From Amycolatopsis sp. 195334CR (lineage in GTDB: Bacteria; Actinomycetota; Actinomycetes; Mycobacteriales; Pseudonocardiaceae), in contig NZ_JAFJMJ010000001.1 in NCBI RefSeq assembly GCF_017309385.1, forward strand, positions 1,116,001 to 1,180,000: a stretch of DNA of 64,000 nucleotides. Direction: 5' to 3'. Both the position numbers and the translations under genes were made by a program. Below are positions 10,187 to 19,300 of this stretch, one piece after another (the stretch's first letter is position 1; each line of letters opens with the position of its first letter). Under the pieces are notes generated by a model that was given only the letters and a program-made list of their open reading frames with translations, was not told the DNA's origin and searched no databases.

Positions 10187-10223
10187 CGGGTTCTCCTCGG
10201 TCCGTCGGTGCCCTTTCACCGGA

Positions 10224-10253
10224 GACGTCGGAGCCGCGGCGCCCATCCGGACA
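10224..10253 (-). promoter_or_regulatory. Possible ECF-type promoter of the DGPF/sigma operon
   Basis: Minus strand: TGTCCG at 10253-10248 and CGACGTC at 10230-10224, separated by 17 bases, about 40 bp before the DGPF start. The spacing and GC-rich -10 are of ECF type and would fit autoregulation by the sigma factor encoded downstream. This is a by-eye match only. Confidence 0.25.
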
Positions 10254-10265
10254 CCCATTCTCACC

Positions 10266-10934
10266 TCAGATCGTGAATTCCGGGGAGGCTCGATCGAGGA
10301 TCGCCGCCCTGGGCTGCCCCAGTTCCGTCTGCAGGGTGCTGACCAGGGATTTCACGTCCTCGGCCGCGCTCTCGTGCAGTGCCTCGGCGACGATCAGCAC
10401 GGTCTCGGTGGCTTCGCTGACCGCCGACAGGCCGCTCTGGCGATTGGTCCAGCGGCGCGCGTGCGCCCGCCCGGCCTCGTCGGCGAAGATCACCTCACCG
10501 GGCTGCGGGTGTTCGAGCGCACCGCCGAAGGTCTGGTACTCCTCGTCGCCGGTGGCGTACCGCACCTCCAGATCGCCGGTGATCCGCGCGAGGTCGAGCA
10601 CGGCGACCGGGATGGCGTAGGCCATCGAGACGGCGTTGCACAGGTCGATCACCGGGTGGATGCGCGGGAGCACGTGGTCCTTGCGGAAGCGGCGCAGCAG
10701 CGCCTCCGAGGCGCAGCGGTACTGCGTCGGTTTGAGGCCGAGCTGGGTGTAGGCGCGGCGCCAGGCCTGGATCTCGGGGAGCTGGGTCTCGGTGGTCCCG
10801 TCGAGCCGCCGTTCCGCGGTTTCGAGGTACTCGGTGAGGTCCCGCCGGGCGTCGGGGCGTTCGACGTGGAGAACACCGGGCACGAGCTGGGGGAAGTCGG
10901 CCCAGAGGGCGTCGGAGTGGCGGAAGGTGCTCAC
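10266..10934 (-). CDS. B3/B4 tRNA-binding-domain protein
   Basis: 222 residues with a stand-alone B3/B4 domain, the fold found in the beta subunit of phenylalanyl-tRNA synthetase. Recognisable stretches are AWRRAYTQLGLKPTQYRCASEALLRR, DLCNAVSMAYAIPVAVLDL and the C-terminal GLSAVSEATETVLIVAEAL. Free-standing members may bind or edit mischarged tRNA or amino acids, but the activity here is not known. GTG 10934 overlaps the stop of the LysE gene (GTGA), suggesting an operon with an amino-acid exporter, consistent with a role around amino-acid quality or surplus. Confidence 0.85.
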   Translation of the reverse strand: MSTFRHSDALWADFPQLVPGVLHVERPDARRDLTEYLETAERRLDGTTETQLPEIQAWRRAYTQLGLKPTQYRCASEALLRRFRKDHVLPRIHPVIDLCNAVSMAYAIPVAVLDLARITGDLEVRYATGDEEYQTFGGALEHPQPGEVIFADEAGRAHARRWTNRQSGLSAVSEATETVLIVAEALHESAAEDVKSLVSTLQTELGQPRAAILDRASPEFTI

Positions 10935-11530
10935 GCGTCGGTCACCGCCAGCTTCAACGCCAGCCCGGCGAACGCGGCGGAGAAGGTGCGTCGGGTCCAG
11001 TCGAGCACCTTCGGGCGGGTGAGAACGCGGTCGCGCAGGGCGGCGGCGAAGGCGCCGTAGCCGAGGAAGACGACCAGGGTGAGGCCGGTGAACACGGCGC
11101 TCAACTCCACCATCCGCCACACCGGTTCGCCGGGCTGGACGAACTGGGGCAGGAACGCGAAGAAGAAGATGGTCAGCTTGGGGTTGAGGAGGTTGATCAG
11201 CACGCCTTCGGCGATCACCCGGCCCGCCGAGGCGGGTGCCTTGCGGGGTTCGAAGGCGCTCTTGTCGCGCAGCGTGGCCCACGCGAGGTACAGCAGGTAG
11301 GCGACGCCGATGTACTTGAGGACCTCGAACGCCACGGCGCTGGTGTGCAGGAGGGCCGCGAGCCCGGTGATCGCGGCGAGCAGGTGGGGCAGGGTGCCGA
11401 GCGTCCCGGCGAAGGCGGCCACCGCACTGGCCTTGAACCCACGACTGAGCCCGGCCGCCAGTGTGTAAAGCGCCCCGGTCCCCGGCGTGGCCACGATGAC
11501 CAGCGCGGTAAGAAAGAACTCGATACTCAC
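10931..11530 (-). CDS. LysE family amino-acid exporter
   Basis: 199 residues with about six membrane helices, the normal size for LysE/RhtB translocators. Family features include IVATPGTGALYTLAAGLSRGFKA near the N-terminus and the GVLINLLNPKLTIFFFAFLPQFV region in the middle. Likely exports an amino acid or derivative; substrate not predictable. GTG 11530 (VSIEFFLTALVIV) is chosen because it leaves a membrane helix directly at the N-terminus; the ATG at 11599 would add 23 polar residues. Confidence 0.87.
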   Translation of the reverse strand: MSIEFFLTALVIVATPGTGALYTLAAGLSRGFKASAVAAFAGTLGTLPHLLAAITGLAALLHTSAVAFEVLKYIGVAYLLYLAWATLRDKSAFEPRKAPASAGRVIAEGVLINLLNPKLTIFFFAFLPQFVQPGEPVWRMVELSAVFTGLTLVVFLGYGAFAAALRDRVLTRPKVLDWTRRTFSAAFAGLALKLAVTDA

Positions 11531-11605
11531 GGGGCCACCGTGGCAGGTGGGGTGGCCCAGTGAACAGGTCCAATCAAGCCCCAGCGAACTGGTCCACATG
11601 GAGTT

Positions 11606-11760
11606 TCAGGGTGGGTGTGACGGTGCGGATAGTAGGGTGGGTGTGACGGTGCGGATAGTGCCGTCGGAGTTGAACTCCATCCGGTCGATCGCGGTTTCCC
11701 GGTTGGTGCCGCTGCCGCCCGGTACGGCGATCTCTCCCGGTCGAGCTCGGTGAACATCCA
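11606..11760 (-). pseudogene. Probable 3' remnant of a GH43-type glycosidase gene
   Basis: Read on the minus strand, one frame gives NRETAIDRMEFNSDGTIRTVT, which resembles the C-terminal signature of GH43 arabinofuranosidases/xylosidases (…R-x-[VI]-x-[VI]-[DE]-R-[LM]-x-[FY]-N-x-DGTI). No start or catalytic part is present. The coding match runs into the tandem repeat, which duplicates the codons for TIRTVTPTL and disrupts the end. I read it as a relic left at the junction. Confidence 0.4.
11608..11659. repeat. 26-bp tandem repeat, two copies
   Basis: Two adjacent identical 26-base units, 11608-11633 and 11634-11659, each beginning AGGGTGGGTGTGACGG and ending GCGGATAGT. It lies at the 3' end of the GH43-like remnant, about 245 bp before pglW. 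Confidence 0.9.
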
Positions 11761-11903
11761 TCGACCCGCGGTACGGCGAACACCGACAAACCGACCGCTG
11801 GCGGATCGGTGCTGCGCAGCTTCCGTCTGTCACCGCACTGGGTTGTCTGCCGGTCCGACTACACTCCGTTCGAACCGGTGGGCGTGACTGACTAGGAGGG
11901 GCT

Positions 11904-14900
11904 GTGGCATCGGGCGCCAAACCTCGCTCGTCCTCAGCGCGGTGGTATCAGCGCAAGCAGTCGGACTTTGCCTGGGAACAGGAAGGGCTCGACTTCATCA
12001 AGCGGCAGATGCCGGACGCCGATCCTTATCGCGCCTGGGCTACGTTTTCGTTCACCGCGATGTCCGGCCGGATCAATGAGTGCGACCTACTCATAGCCGT
12101 CCCCTCCGGCTTGTATCTGCTCGAGCTCAAGGCGCATCCCGGCCGGGTGACCAACCACGGTTCGACGTGGCGCGTCACCGACCGGCACAGCGGGCGGGTC
12201 CGGACCTTGCAGAATCCACTCGAACTAACCAACCTCAAGGCAAAGGAGCTGCGGGGACAACTGATGCGTGCGGCGCAGAAGGACGGCTACACCGGCCGGT
12301 TCCCGCGGATCGAGCCGATTGTCTTCCTGACCGACGCCGGACTCCGCAGCGAACTGGACGAGTTCCAACGCCCGAACGTCTATGCCCGGCACGCGAACAG
12401 CGGCTTGCCTGCCGTCTGGGACGACCTGCTGGCACGTCCGCCGCACCGCGAGGCAGACCGCATCAGGCCGGACTTCGCGTCTCGCACCTTGCCGCGGCTG
12501 ATGAGGACCATCGGCATCCAGTCCGCCACGGCCCACCTGCGCTATGGGGACTTCTGGAAGCTCGATCAGCGGGCACTCGACGCCGGGCCGTTCTGGGAGG
12601 ACAGGCTGGCCAGGCGCGACGACGGCGTACTCGACGAGCAAGGCCGGCTCCGGATCTACCTGATCAGCAAGGGCACCAGCAAGGCCGACGCCGAGAAGGC
12701 CGACCGGGCCGCCAGGCGTGAGTACCAAGTGCTGCAAGGGATCGACCATCGAGGCATCGCCCAGGCTCGGCAGTTCGGGGATCACCAGGGCCGACCCGCG
12801 ATCCTGTTCCGGCACCACGAGTCGGATCTGAGGCTGGACGCCTACCTGGCGACGTTCAGCGACTCGCTGACCTCGGAAACCCGCCTCGGTCTGGTCCGCC
12901 AGCTGGCCGAAGCCCTCAAGTACGCCCACGACCGACTGCTCTACCATCGTGCGTTGTCCCCACGGTCGATCTACGTCTCCTGCAGGCAGGACGGTTCCCG
13001 GCCGGTGCTCCGGTTGACCGACTGGCAGACGGCGGCGAGGGACTTCGAGACTACTTCGTTGCGGTCCATCGGGGACTCGTCGCTGGATGGGGCGTTCATC
13101 GAGGACACGGCGCTGCGCTACCTGGCCCCGGAGTCGGAGCAGCAGTATCCGGATCCGGTGGAGCTCGACATCTTCGGTCTCGGTTCGGTGTCCTATCTGG
13201 TGCTGACGGGGCGGCCACCCGCTTCGAGCCGGTCCGAACTCGTCGAGCGGCTGGGTACCGACGGTGGCCTCCAGGTCTCCGCGGTGGATGACACCCTGCC
13301 CCCCGAACTTGGCGAGCTGATCTACGACGCGACCCGCTCGGACGTCGTCCTCAGGCTGGATTCGGCGGCGGCCTTCCTCGACCGGCTCGACGACGCGGAG
13401 GAGGACGCCAAGCCGGTGCCCACCGGGCGTTCGTTCGTGGATCCGCTCGAGGCGATCGCCGGTCAGGAGGTGGACGACGAGTGGTTCGTGCGCCGCGTCC
13501 TCGGCACCGGGGCGACCGCGCGCGCTCTGCTGGTCGAGCGGCTCAGGGAAACCGACGACGGCACCGTCGTCGACGAGCGCGTGTTCAAGGTTGCCCTCGA
13601 CGAGGACAGCCGGGCGGCGAAACTGCACGATGAGGCAGAGGCCCTGAACAGGCTCAACGGTGGTTCAATTGTCCGGCTGTTCGACGGGCCGCGGACAGTT
13701 GGCGGTCACACCGCGCTGGAACTGGAGTTGGCAGGTGAGGTCTCGCTGGCCCGGTACCTGCGAGAACAGGGCGGGCTCACCTACCACGACCTGGACAACT
13801 TCGGCCACCAGCTTTTCCAGGCGATGTACCAGCTCGAAGCGGCCGAGATCCACCATCGCGACATCAAGCCGGACAACCTGGGCATCCACCACCGGGCGAA
13901 CCGGTCGCGACAGCTCAAGCTGCTCGACTTCTCCCTGGCCAAAGCCTCTCCGGCCGATCACGTGGGCACTCGGGGTTACCTCGATCCGTTCGTGCACACC
14001 ACGCGGCGGCAGCTCTACGACGACCACGCCGAGCGGTACGCCGCGGCGGTGACCCTGTACGAGATGGCCACTGGCGAGCGTCCACAGTGGGGCGACGGCA
14101 TCACCGCGCCAACAGTGACCCAGGACGAGACGCCCCGGATCGAAGGACACCTGTTCGACGATCGATTGCGGGACGGGCTCACCGCGTTCTTCATGCAGGC
14201 GCTGCACCGGGACACCGAGCAGCGGTTCTCATCGTTGCGCAAGATGGAAGCACTGTGGCGGTCGGTGTTCGCCGACGCCGACCAGGCGCGCCCGGCGACG
14301 ACGCAGGCCACGGTGGAAACGTCCGCAGCCGAGCGCTCGGACAACGAAGTGTTGGACCGCGCCGCGGAAGCCGCCGAGCTCACGACGCCGCTTGCGGCGG
14401 CGGGTCTCACTTCTCGTGCTGTTTCGGTCGCCGACGGCCTTGGCGCGACAACCGTCGGTGAGCTACTGGACATCCCGGCGTCGACGATCACCCGTGCCCG
14501 CGGGGCGGGTGCGCTGACCCGCCGCGAACTGACCAGACGACACCGGCAATGGACCGCGAAACTCCGCACGGGCGCCGCGCCCAGGTTGTCCTCGGAGAAA
14601 CTGGCCGTTCCGGTCAAAGTCGGGTACCAGTCGGTCGAGTTACTGCTGGAGCGTCTGCTCACCAAACCCCACGGCAAGGACAAAGGCCCCGACGTCGAAC
14701 GCCTGACGCTGGGACTTCCCAAGTCCGACGGCACCGTCACCAGGCTCAACGCCTGGCCTGTGCAACGCCTGGTCGCCGACGTGGTCGGGCTCACACAGCC
14801 CTCGGTGTCGCAGAAGTACGGCAAGTCCGTCAAGAAGTGGCGCACGTTCGCCTGGATGGACACGATCCGCCGTGAGGTCACCGAGATCCTCGACGACCTC

Positions 14901-16250
14901 GGCCGGATCGCGAGCGCGTCGGAGGTCGCGGCGGAGCTCCTGGCACGGCACGGCTCAACGGAGAACGACCCAGCCACCGCGCTGCGCAATGCTTCGGCGG
15001 TGGTCCGTGCCGCCGTGGACACCGAACTGATGCCACCGGGCAAGGAAGAGCCGGAGGTTCCCGAGCCTGCGTTGGCCGTCCTGCGCCGCAACGAACGGGT
15101 GCTCATCGCTTCCGAGTCGCTCAACGGCTCGGACGACCCGACGCCCAACGAGCTGGGCGACTACGCGATCGCACTGGGCCAGGCGGCCGATGTGATCTCG
15201 GCCCGCGACCCGCTGCCGAGTTCAGCGACAGCTCTGCGTGACCTCCAGGCGGTCGGCCAGCCCGAAGGGATGCGGCCGCTGGCCGACACCAGGCTGCTTT
15301 CCCTTGCCGCGGCGATGTCCGAGCGCTCGGCGGCTTCCCGCCGTCTGGAGCTCTACCCTCGCAACCTCCCGCTCGAGCGCGGCCTGCGTATCTCCCAGGC
15401 CGCAGCCGGGGTCGGCGAGGACGGAATCGCCTTGGACGCTCTTCTCGCCAAGGTCAGAGCCCGTTTTCCGGAGATCTCGCTCGGAGATCTCTCACCGATC
15501 GACGTCGGGGAAGCACTGCGCGAAGCGGGCAGCAGCCTGACCTTCGATCCGGTCAAGAATCGCTTCTGCCCGCCCAGACCGGTCGAGAGCCAGCGGCAGG
15601 CCCGGTCGTCTTCGGGCACCCTGACCTCGATCGACCATGTCGCCATCAGCACTGGCCGCAGCTCCGCCGAGCTGATCGCGGCACGGCTCGACGAAGGCCG
15701 AAGGCTCGGCGGCTTCCTCGCACTCAAGATCAAGGCGATGAAGCTGCCCGGAGCGGCCGAACTCGTCGCGTCGGAGCACGACGTGGTGGCCGTCGACCTC
15801 GGGCGGCTGTTCCTCACCGAGTTCCGGGCGCTGGCCCAGGAGCGCAACCAGGGCTGGGATCGCGTTCTCACCGCCGACACGCGCATCGCGCACAACGGCA
15901 CCATGCCGCCGGGGCTTGCTTCCTACGTGTCGGTGAGCTGGCAGCGGGTGCGGGACCGGCTGCTGGCCGCGCTGGCCGCAGCGGGGCCGCGCAGCGTGCT
16001 GTTCCTGCACGACGCCGGACTGGTCGGCCGGTACTTCGAAGCGGGCGGCCGCACCTTCCTGACCGAAATACAGCACGCCGCCCGCGACCCACAGGGTGTG
16101 CCGCACGGCCTTTGGTTGCTGTGCCCGGCGGAGAGTGCGGGCGAAACACCCAGTCTGGCCGGGCACATCGTCGGGACGGAAGGCGACCATGAGGTGCTGA
16201 TCCTGCGCAGCGAGTATCTCGATCTTCTCCGCAAGGGCGAAGTCGCCTGA
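11904..16250 (+). CDS. pglW: BREX type 2 kinase PglW (NERD + two kinase-like domains)
   Basis: 1448 residues; first gene of the Pgl/BREX type 2 operon. Domains: a NERD nuclease-like domain near residues 20-150 with E59-x-D61 and LELK (73-76); a kinase-like domain at about 245-490 that looks inactive (HRA at 348-350 replaces HRD, LTDW at 371-374 replaces DFG); a second kinase at about 528-800 with a glycine loop LGTGATA, K562 and an intact HRDIKPDN from 651, though DFG reads DFS; then a 650-residue C-terminal part with an RNAP alpha-CTD-like helix-hairpin-helix (830-880) and a sigma-region-4-like HTH (about 930-975, GLTQPSVSQKYGKSVKKW). In Streptomyces PglW is a Ser/Thr kinase needed for phage growth limitation. 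GTG start with AGGAGGG 4 bases upstream. One TTA codon at L913. Confidence 0.93.
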   Translation: MASGAKPRSSSARWYQRKQSDFAWEQEGLDFIKRQMPDADPYRAWATFSFTAMSGRINECDLLIAVPSGLYLLELKAHPGRVTNHGSTWRVTDRHSGRVRTLQNPLELTNLKAKELRGQLMRAAQKDGYTGRFPRIEPIVFLTDAGLRSELDEFQRPNVYARHANSGLPAVWDDLLARPPHREADRIRPDFASRTLPRLMRTIGIQSATAHLRYGDFWKLDQRALDAGPFWEDRLARRDDGVLDEQGRLRIYLISKGTSKADAEKADRAARREYQVLQGIDHRGIAQARQFGDHQGRPAILFRHHESDLRLDAYLATFSDSLTSETRLGLVRQLAEALKYAHDRLLYHRALSPRSIYVSCRQDGSRPVLRLTDWQTAARDFETTSLRSIGDSSLDGAFIEDTALRYLAPESEQQYPDPVELDIFGLGSVSYLVLTGRPPASSRSELVERLGTDGGLQVSAVDDTLPPELGELIYDATRSDVVLRLDSAAAFLDRLDDAEEDAKPVPTGRSFVDPLEAIAGQEVDDEWFVRRVLGTGATARALLVERLRETDDGTVVDERVFKVALDEDSRAAKLHDEAEALNRLNGGSIVRLFDGPRTVGGHTALELELAGEVSLARYLREQGGLTYHDLDNFGHQLFQAMYQLEAAEIHHRDIKPDNLGIHHRANRSRQLKLLDFSLAKASPADHVGTRGYLDPFVHTTRRQLYDDHAERYAAAVTLYEMATGERPQWGDGITAPTVTQDETPRIEGHLFDDRLRDGLTAFFMQALHRDTEQRFSSLRKMEALWRSVFADADQARPATTQATVETSAAERSDNEVLDRAAEAAELTTPLAAAGLTSRAVSVADGLGATTVGELLDIPASTITRARGAGALTRRELTRRHRQWTAKLRTGAAPRLSSEKLAVPVKVGYQSVELLLERLLTKPHGKDKGPDVERLTLGLPKSDGTVTRLNAWPVQRLVADVVGLTQPSVSQKYGKSVKKWRTFAWMDTIRREVTEILDDLGRIASASEVAAELLARHGSTENDPATALRNASAVVRAAVDTELMPPGKEEPEVPEPALAVLRRNERVLIASESLNGSDDPTPNELGDYAIALGQAADVISARDPLPSSATALRDLQAVGQPEGMRPLADTRLLSLAAAMSERSAASRRLELYPRNLPLERGLRISQAAAGVGEDGIALDALLAKVRARFPEISLGDLSPIDVGEALREAGSSLTFDPVKNRFCPPRPVESQRQARSSSGTLTSIDHVAISTGRSSAELIAARLDEGRRLGGFLALKIKAMKLPGAAELVASEHDVVAVDLGRLFLTEFRALAQERNQGWDRVLTADTRIAHNGTMPPGLASYVSVSWQRVRDRLLAALAAAGPRSVLFLHDAGLVGRYFEAGGRTFLTEIQHAARDPQGVPHGLWLLCPAESAGETPSLAGHIVGTEGDHEVLILRSEYLDLLRKGEVA

Positions 16251-16354
16251 GCCTTCGACTCATGCGCTGCGTTAGTCGGCAATCCGCCCTCCTGTTTGCA
16301 TAACGGATTGGTACGTTGAGTAGCGCTTAGTGGCCGCGCGACGATGAGGCCACG

Positions 16355-19300
16355 GTGAGCACGAGGGACAGGGAGCACATGCGCGTGGCGGACGGGATCG
16401 ATCAGGACGCTCTGCTGGCAGATCTGCGGCAGCAGTTGAAAATGCTGGAAGACGATCTGCGCGAGCGCAGCGCCGAACAGGTGTTCGACGGCCCGCTGCA
16501 CGAGGAGTATCAGAAGGCTCTCGACGCGGACCGCACGGCCGCGACCTACGAGACCTGGCGTGACGATCGGGTCACCCAGGCCGCGGTTGCCTGGCTACTC
16601 GGCTGTGTCTACGTGCGGTTCTGTGAGGACAATTGCCTGATCCCCGAGCCGTTCCTGTCCGGCCCCGGTGATGCGTTGGCCACCGCCCAGGAGCGGCACG
16701 AGGCGTTCTTCCGCGCCAACCCACATCTCAACGACCGCGACTGGCTCGAAGCGGCATTCAACCACCTCGCGGAAGCGCACCCGACGGCCGCGGGCTTGTT
16801 CGACCGTCGGTACAACCCGTTGTGGGAACTGACCCCGTCGTTCGAGGCGGCCAGCGCACTCCTTGCGTTCTGGCGCCGCCGCGGCCCGGACGGCGAGGTC
16901 GTCCATGACTTCACCGACGAGTCGTGGAACACTCGTTTCCTCGGTGACCTCTACCAGGATCTCTCGGACCACGCTAAGAAGACATACGCGCTGCTGCAGA
17001 CCCCGGAGTTCGTCGAGGAGTTCATCCTCGACCTGACCTTGACGCCGGCGCTGGAGACGTTCGGCCTCGACCCGACCGTGGAGATCCATCGCCAGGGCGG
17101 CGGAGTCGAGCGCACCCGCGAGGGCCTGCGCACGATCGACCCCGCTTGCGGCTCGGGCCACTTCCTGCTGGGCATCTTCCACCGCCTGATCGCCGAGTGG
17201 CGTCGCACATCGCCAGGTGTGGACGATTGGATCCTGATCCGGCGCTCCCTGGAATCGGTGCACGGCTGCGACAAGAACCCCTTCGCCGCGTCGATCGCCC
17301 GCTTCCGCCTCTTGGTCGCCGCCCTCAAGGAGGGCGGAACGCGCACTCTTGAGGCCGCCGGGGAGTTCCCAATCAACGTTGCGGTTGGCGACTCACTGCT
17401 GCACGGTATCGGTGTCAAGGGCGAGCAGATGGACATGCTCGGCTCGGAGGCGGATGATGAGTTTACCTACCGCGCCGAGGACGTAACCGAGTACATCAAC
17501 TCCTGCGACCTGCTGACCCAGGCCTCCTATCACGTCGTCGTCGGAAACCCGCCGTACATCACGGTAAAGGACAGCAACGAGAACAAGAAGTACCGCGAAC
17601 GGTGGAAAGCCTGCTCCGGCACCTACGCCCTGTCGGTCCCGTTTGCCGAGCGCCTGTTCCACCTGGCGACCCGCACCTCCGGCGGCGGCTACGTCGGCCA
17701 GATCACCGCGAACTCATTCATGAAACGCGAGTTCGGCAAGAAGCTGGTCGAGAAGTTCTTCCCGACCGTCGACCTGACCCACGTCATCGACACTTCAGGC
17801 GCCTACATCCCCGGCCACGGCACCCCGACGGTAATCCTGATCGGCCGCAAGCAGTTACCGCCCCCGACCAAGACGATCCGAGCAGTACTCGGCATCCGAG
17901 GTGAACCTGGCGTCCCCGCAGACGCCGACCAAGGACTCGTCTGGCAAGCCATCACTAATCACATTCACAAGCCAGGCAGTGAAACTGAGTGGATCTCCGT
18001 TTCGGATTTCGAGCGATCCGCCGTGGCAATGCACCCTTGGTCACTGGGCGGCGGCGGAGCAGGCGCACTCGTCGGCGCGATCGAACTGAATTCGATTCCT
18101 CTTGAGAACAAAATTAAGAAACCGATCGGTCGAGCTATTCGTGCCGGTGCTGACGAAGCCTATATCCGACCCAGTCGGCGTACGTTGCAGACAGTGGCCG
18201 AAACATCGGCGTTGCGACCACTCATGGTCGGTGATGTCGTCCGAGACTGGCATGCAAAACCAGATGAAAAAATTTGGTATCCATACGACGCCGAACTCAC
18301 CATGGCCAAGTTGCAAGCAGAACTTTGGCCATTGCGGACACTTCTTGCTGCGCGCCGAACGTTTCAGGGCGACATGGAGGATGCAGGTCTCGAATGGTGG
18401 GACTATATGCAACACACCGCGTCTGCGTACTCCACGCTGCTGTCCATAACGTTTGCGGAAGTGTCCACGCACAACCACTTCGTGCTGGATCGTGGAGGGA
18501 AGGTGTTCAAGCAGACGGCGCCGGTAATCAAGTTGCCGGCGGAGGCGAGCGGGGATGACCACCTGGCGATACTTGGAGCACTCAACTCGTCCACAATCTG
18601 CTTCTGGCTCAAACAGCGCTGTTTCCCCAAGGGGGGGAGTGGTATGGGGCGGGGAATTCAACCCGAAGATTGGATGGAGCGATACGCGTTCAATGCTGCC
18701 AATATCGGGGAAATACCTCTAGTTTTCAATCTGCCACTAAAGTCCGGACGCCTGTTGGATTCATTGGCGCAAGAGCTTGCTCAGCAGGAGCCGACGACAA
18801 TCGTTGAAGAATCCACGCCAACTCGCGAAGGGCTGGACAAGGCTAGAGCAGAACACAACCACCTCCGTGGCCGAATGATTGCGTTCCAGGAGGAGCTGGA
18901 CTGGGAGGTTTACCAGCTCTACGGCCTGCTCACTGATGTCGAAGCGCAAGACTTGCGGGCAAACGACGTGCCGGAGCTCAAGCTCGGTGAACGCGCCTTC
19001 GAGATTGTCATGGCGCGTAAGATAAAGGGCGGAGAACTCGAAACAGCTTGGTTCGAACGGCACGGATCGACGCCGATCACGGAGCTCCCACAGCACTGGC
19101 CCGACGCCTACAAACGCGTTGTCGAGAAGCGGATTGAGACGATCATCAACCACCGCGATATCGCGCTGATCGAGCGTCCCGAGTGCAAGCGCCGGTGGGC
19201 AACGGAACCGTGGGAGAAGAAGGAACGCAGGGCTCTCGAAACCTGGCTGCTCGACCGGTGCGAGGACAAGGATCTCTGGTTTGCCCTCCGTGACGGCCTG

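Larger units (their letters stand above)
11531..11903. other. Spacer between LysE gene and BREX operon
   Basis: 373 bp without an intact gene between divergent transcripts. It contains a 26-bp tandem repeat (11608-11659), a minus-strand stretch resembling the end of a GH43 glycosidase (about 11606-11760), and the leader of pglW. A -10-like TACACT is at 11860-11865 but no good -35 matches it. The pglW ribosome site AGGAGGG is at 11894-11900. Confidence 0.6.

Noticed and set aside
16251..16354. A sigma-70 promoter in the pglW-pglX gap
   Set aside because: TTAGTC and CATAAC are 21 bp apart and TTGCAT has no suitably placed partner; a short AATCCG/CGGATT inverted repeat is too weak to call.
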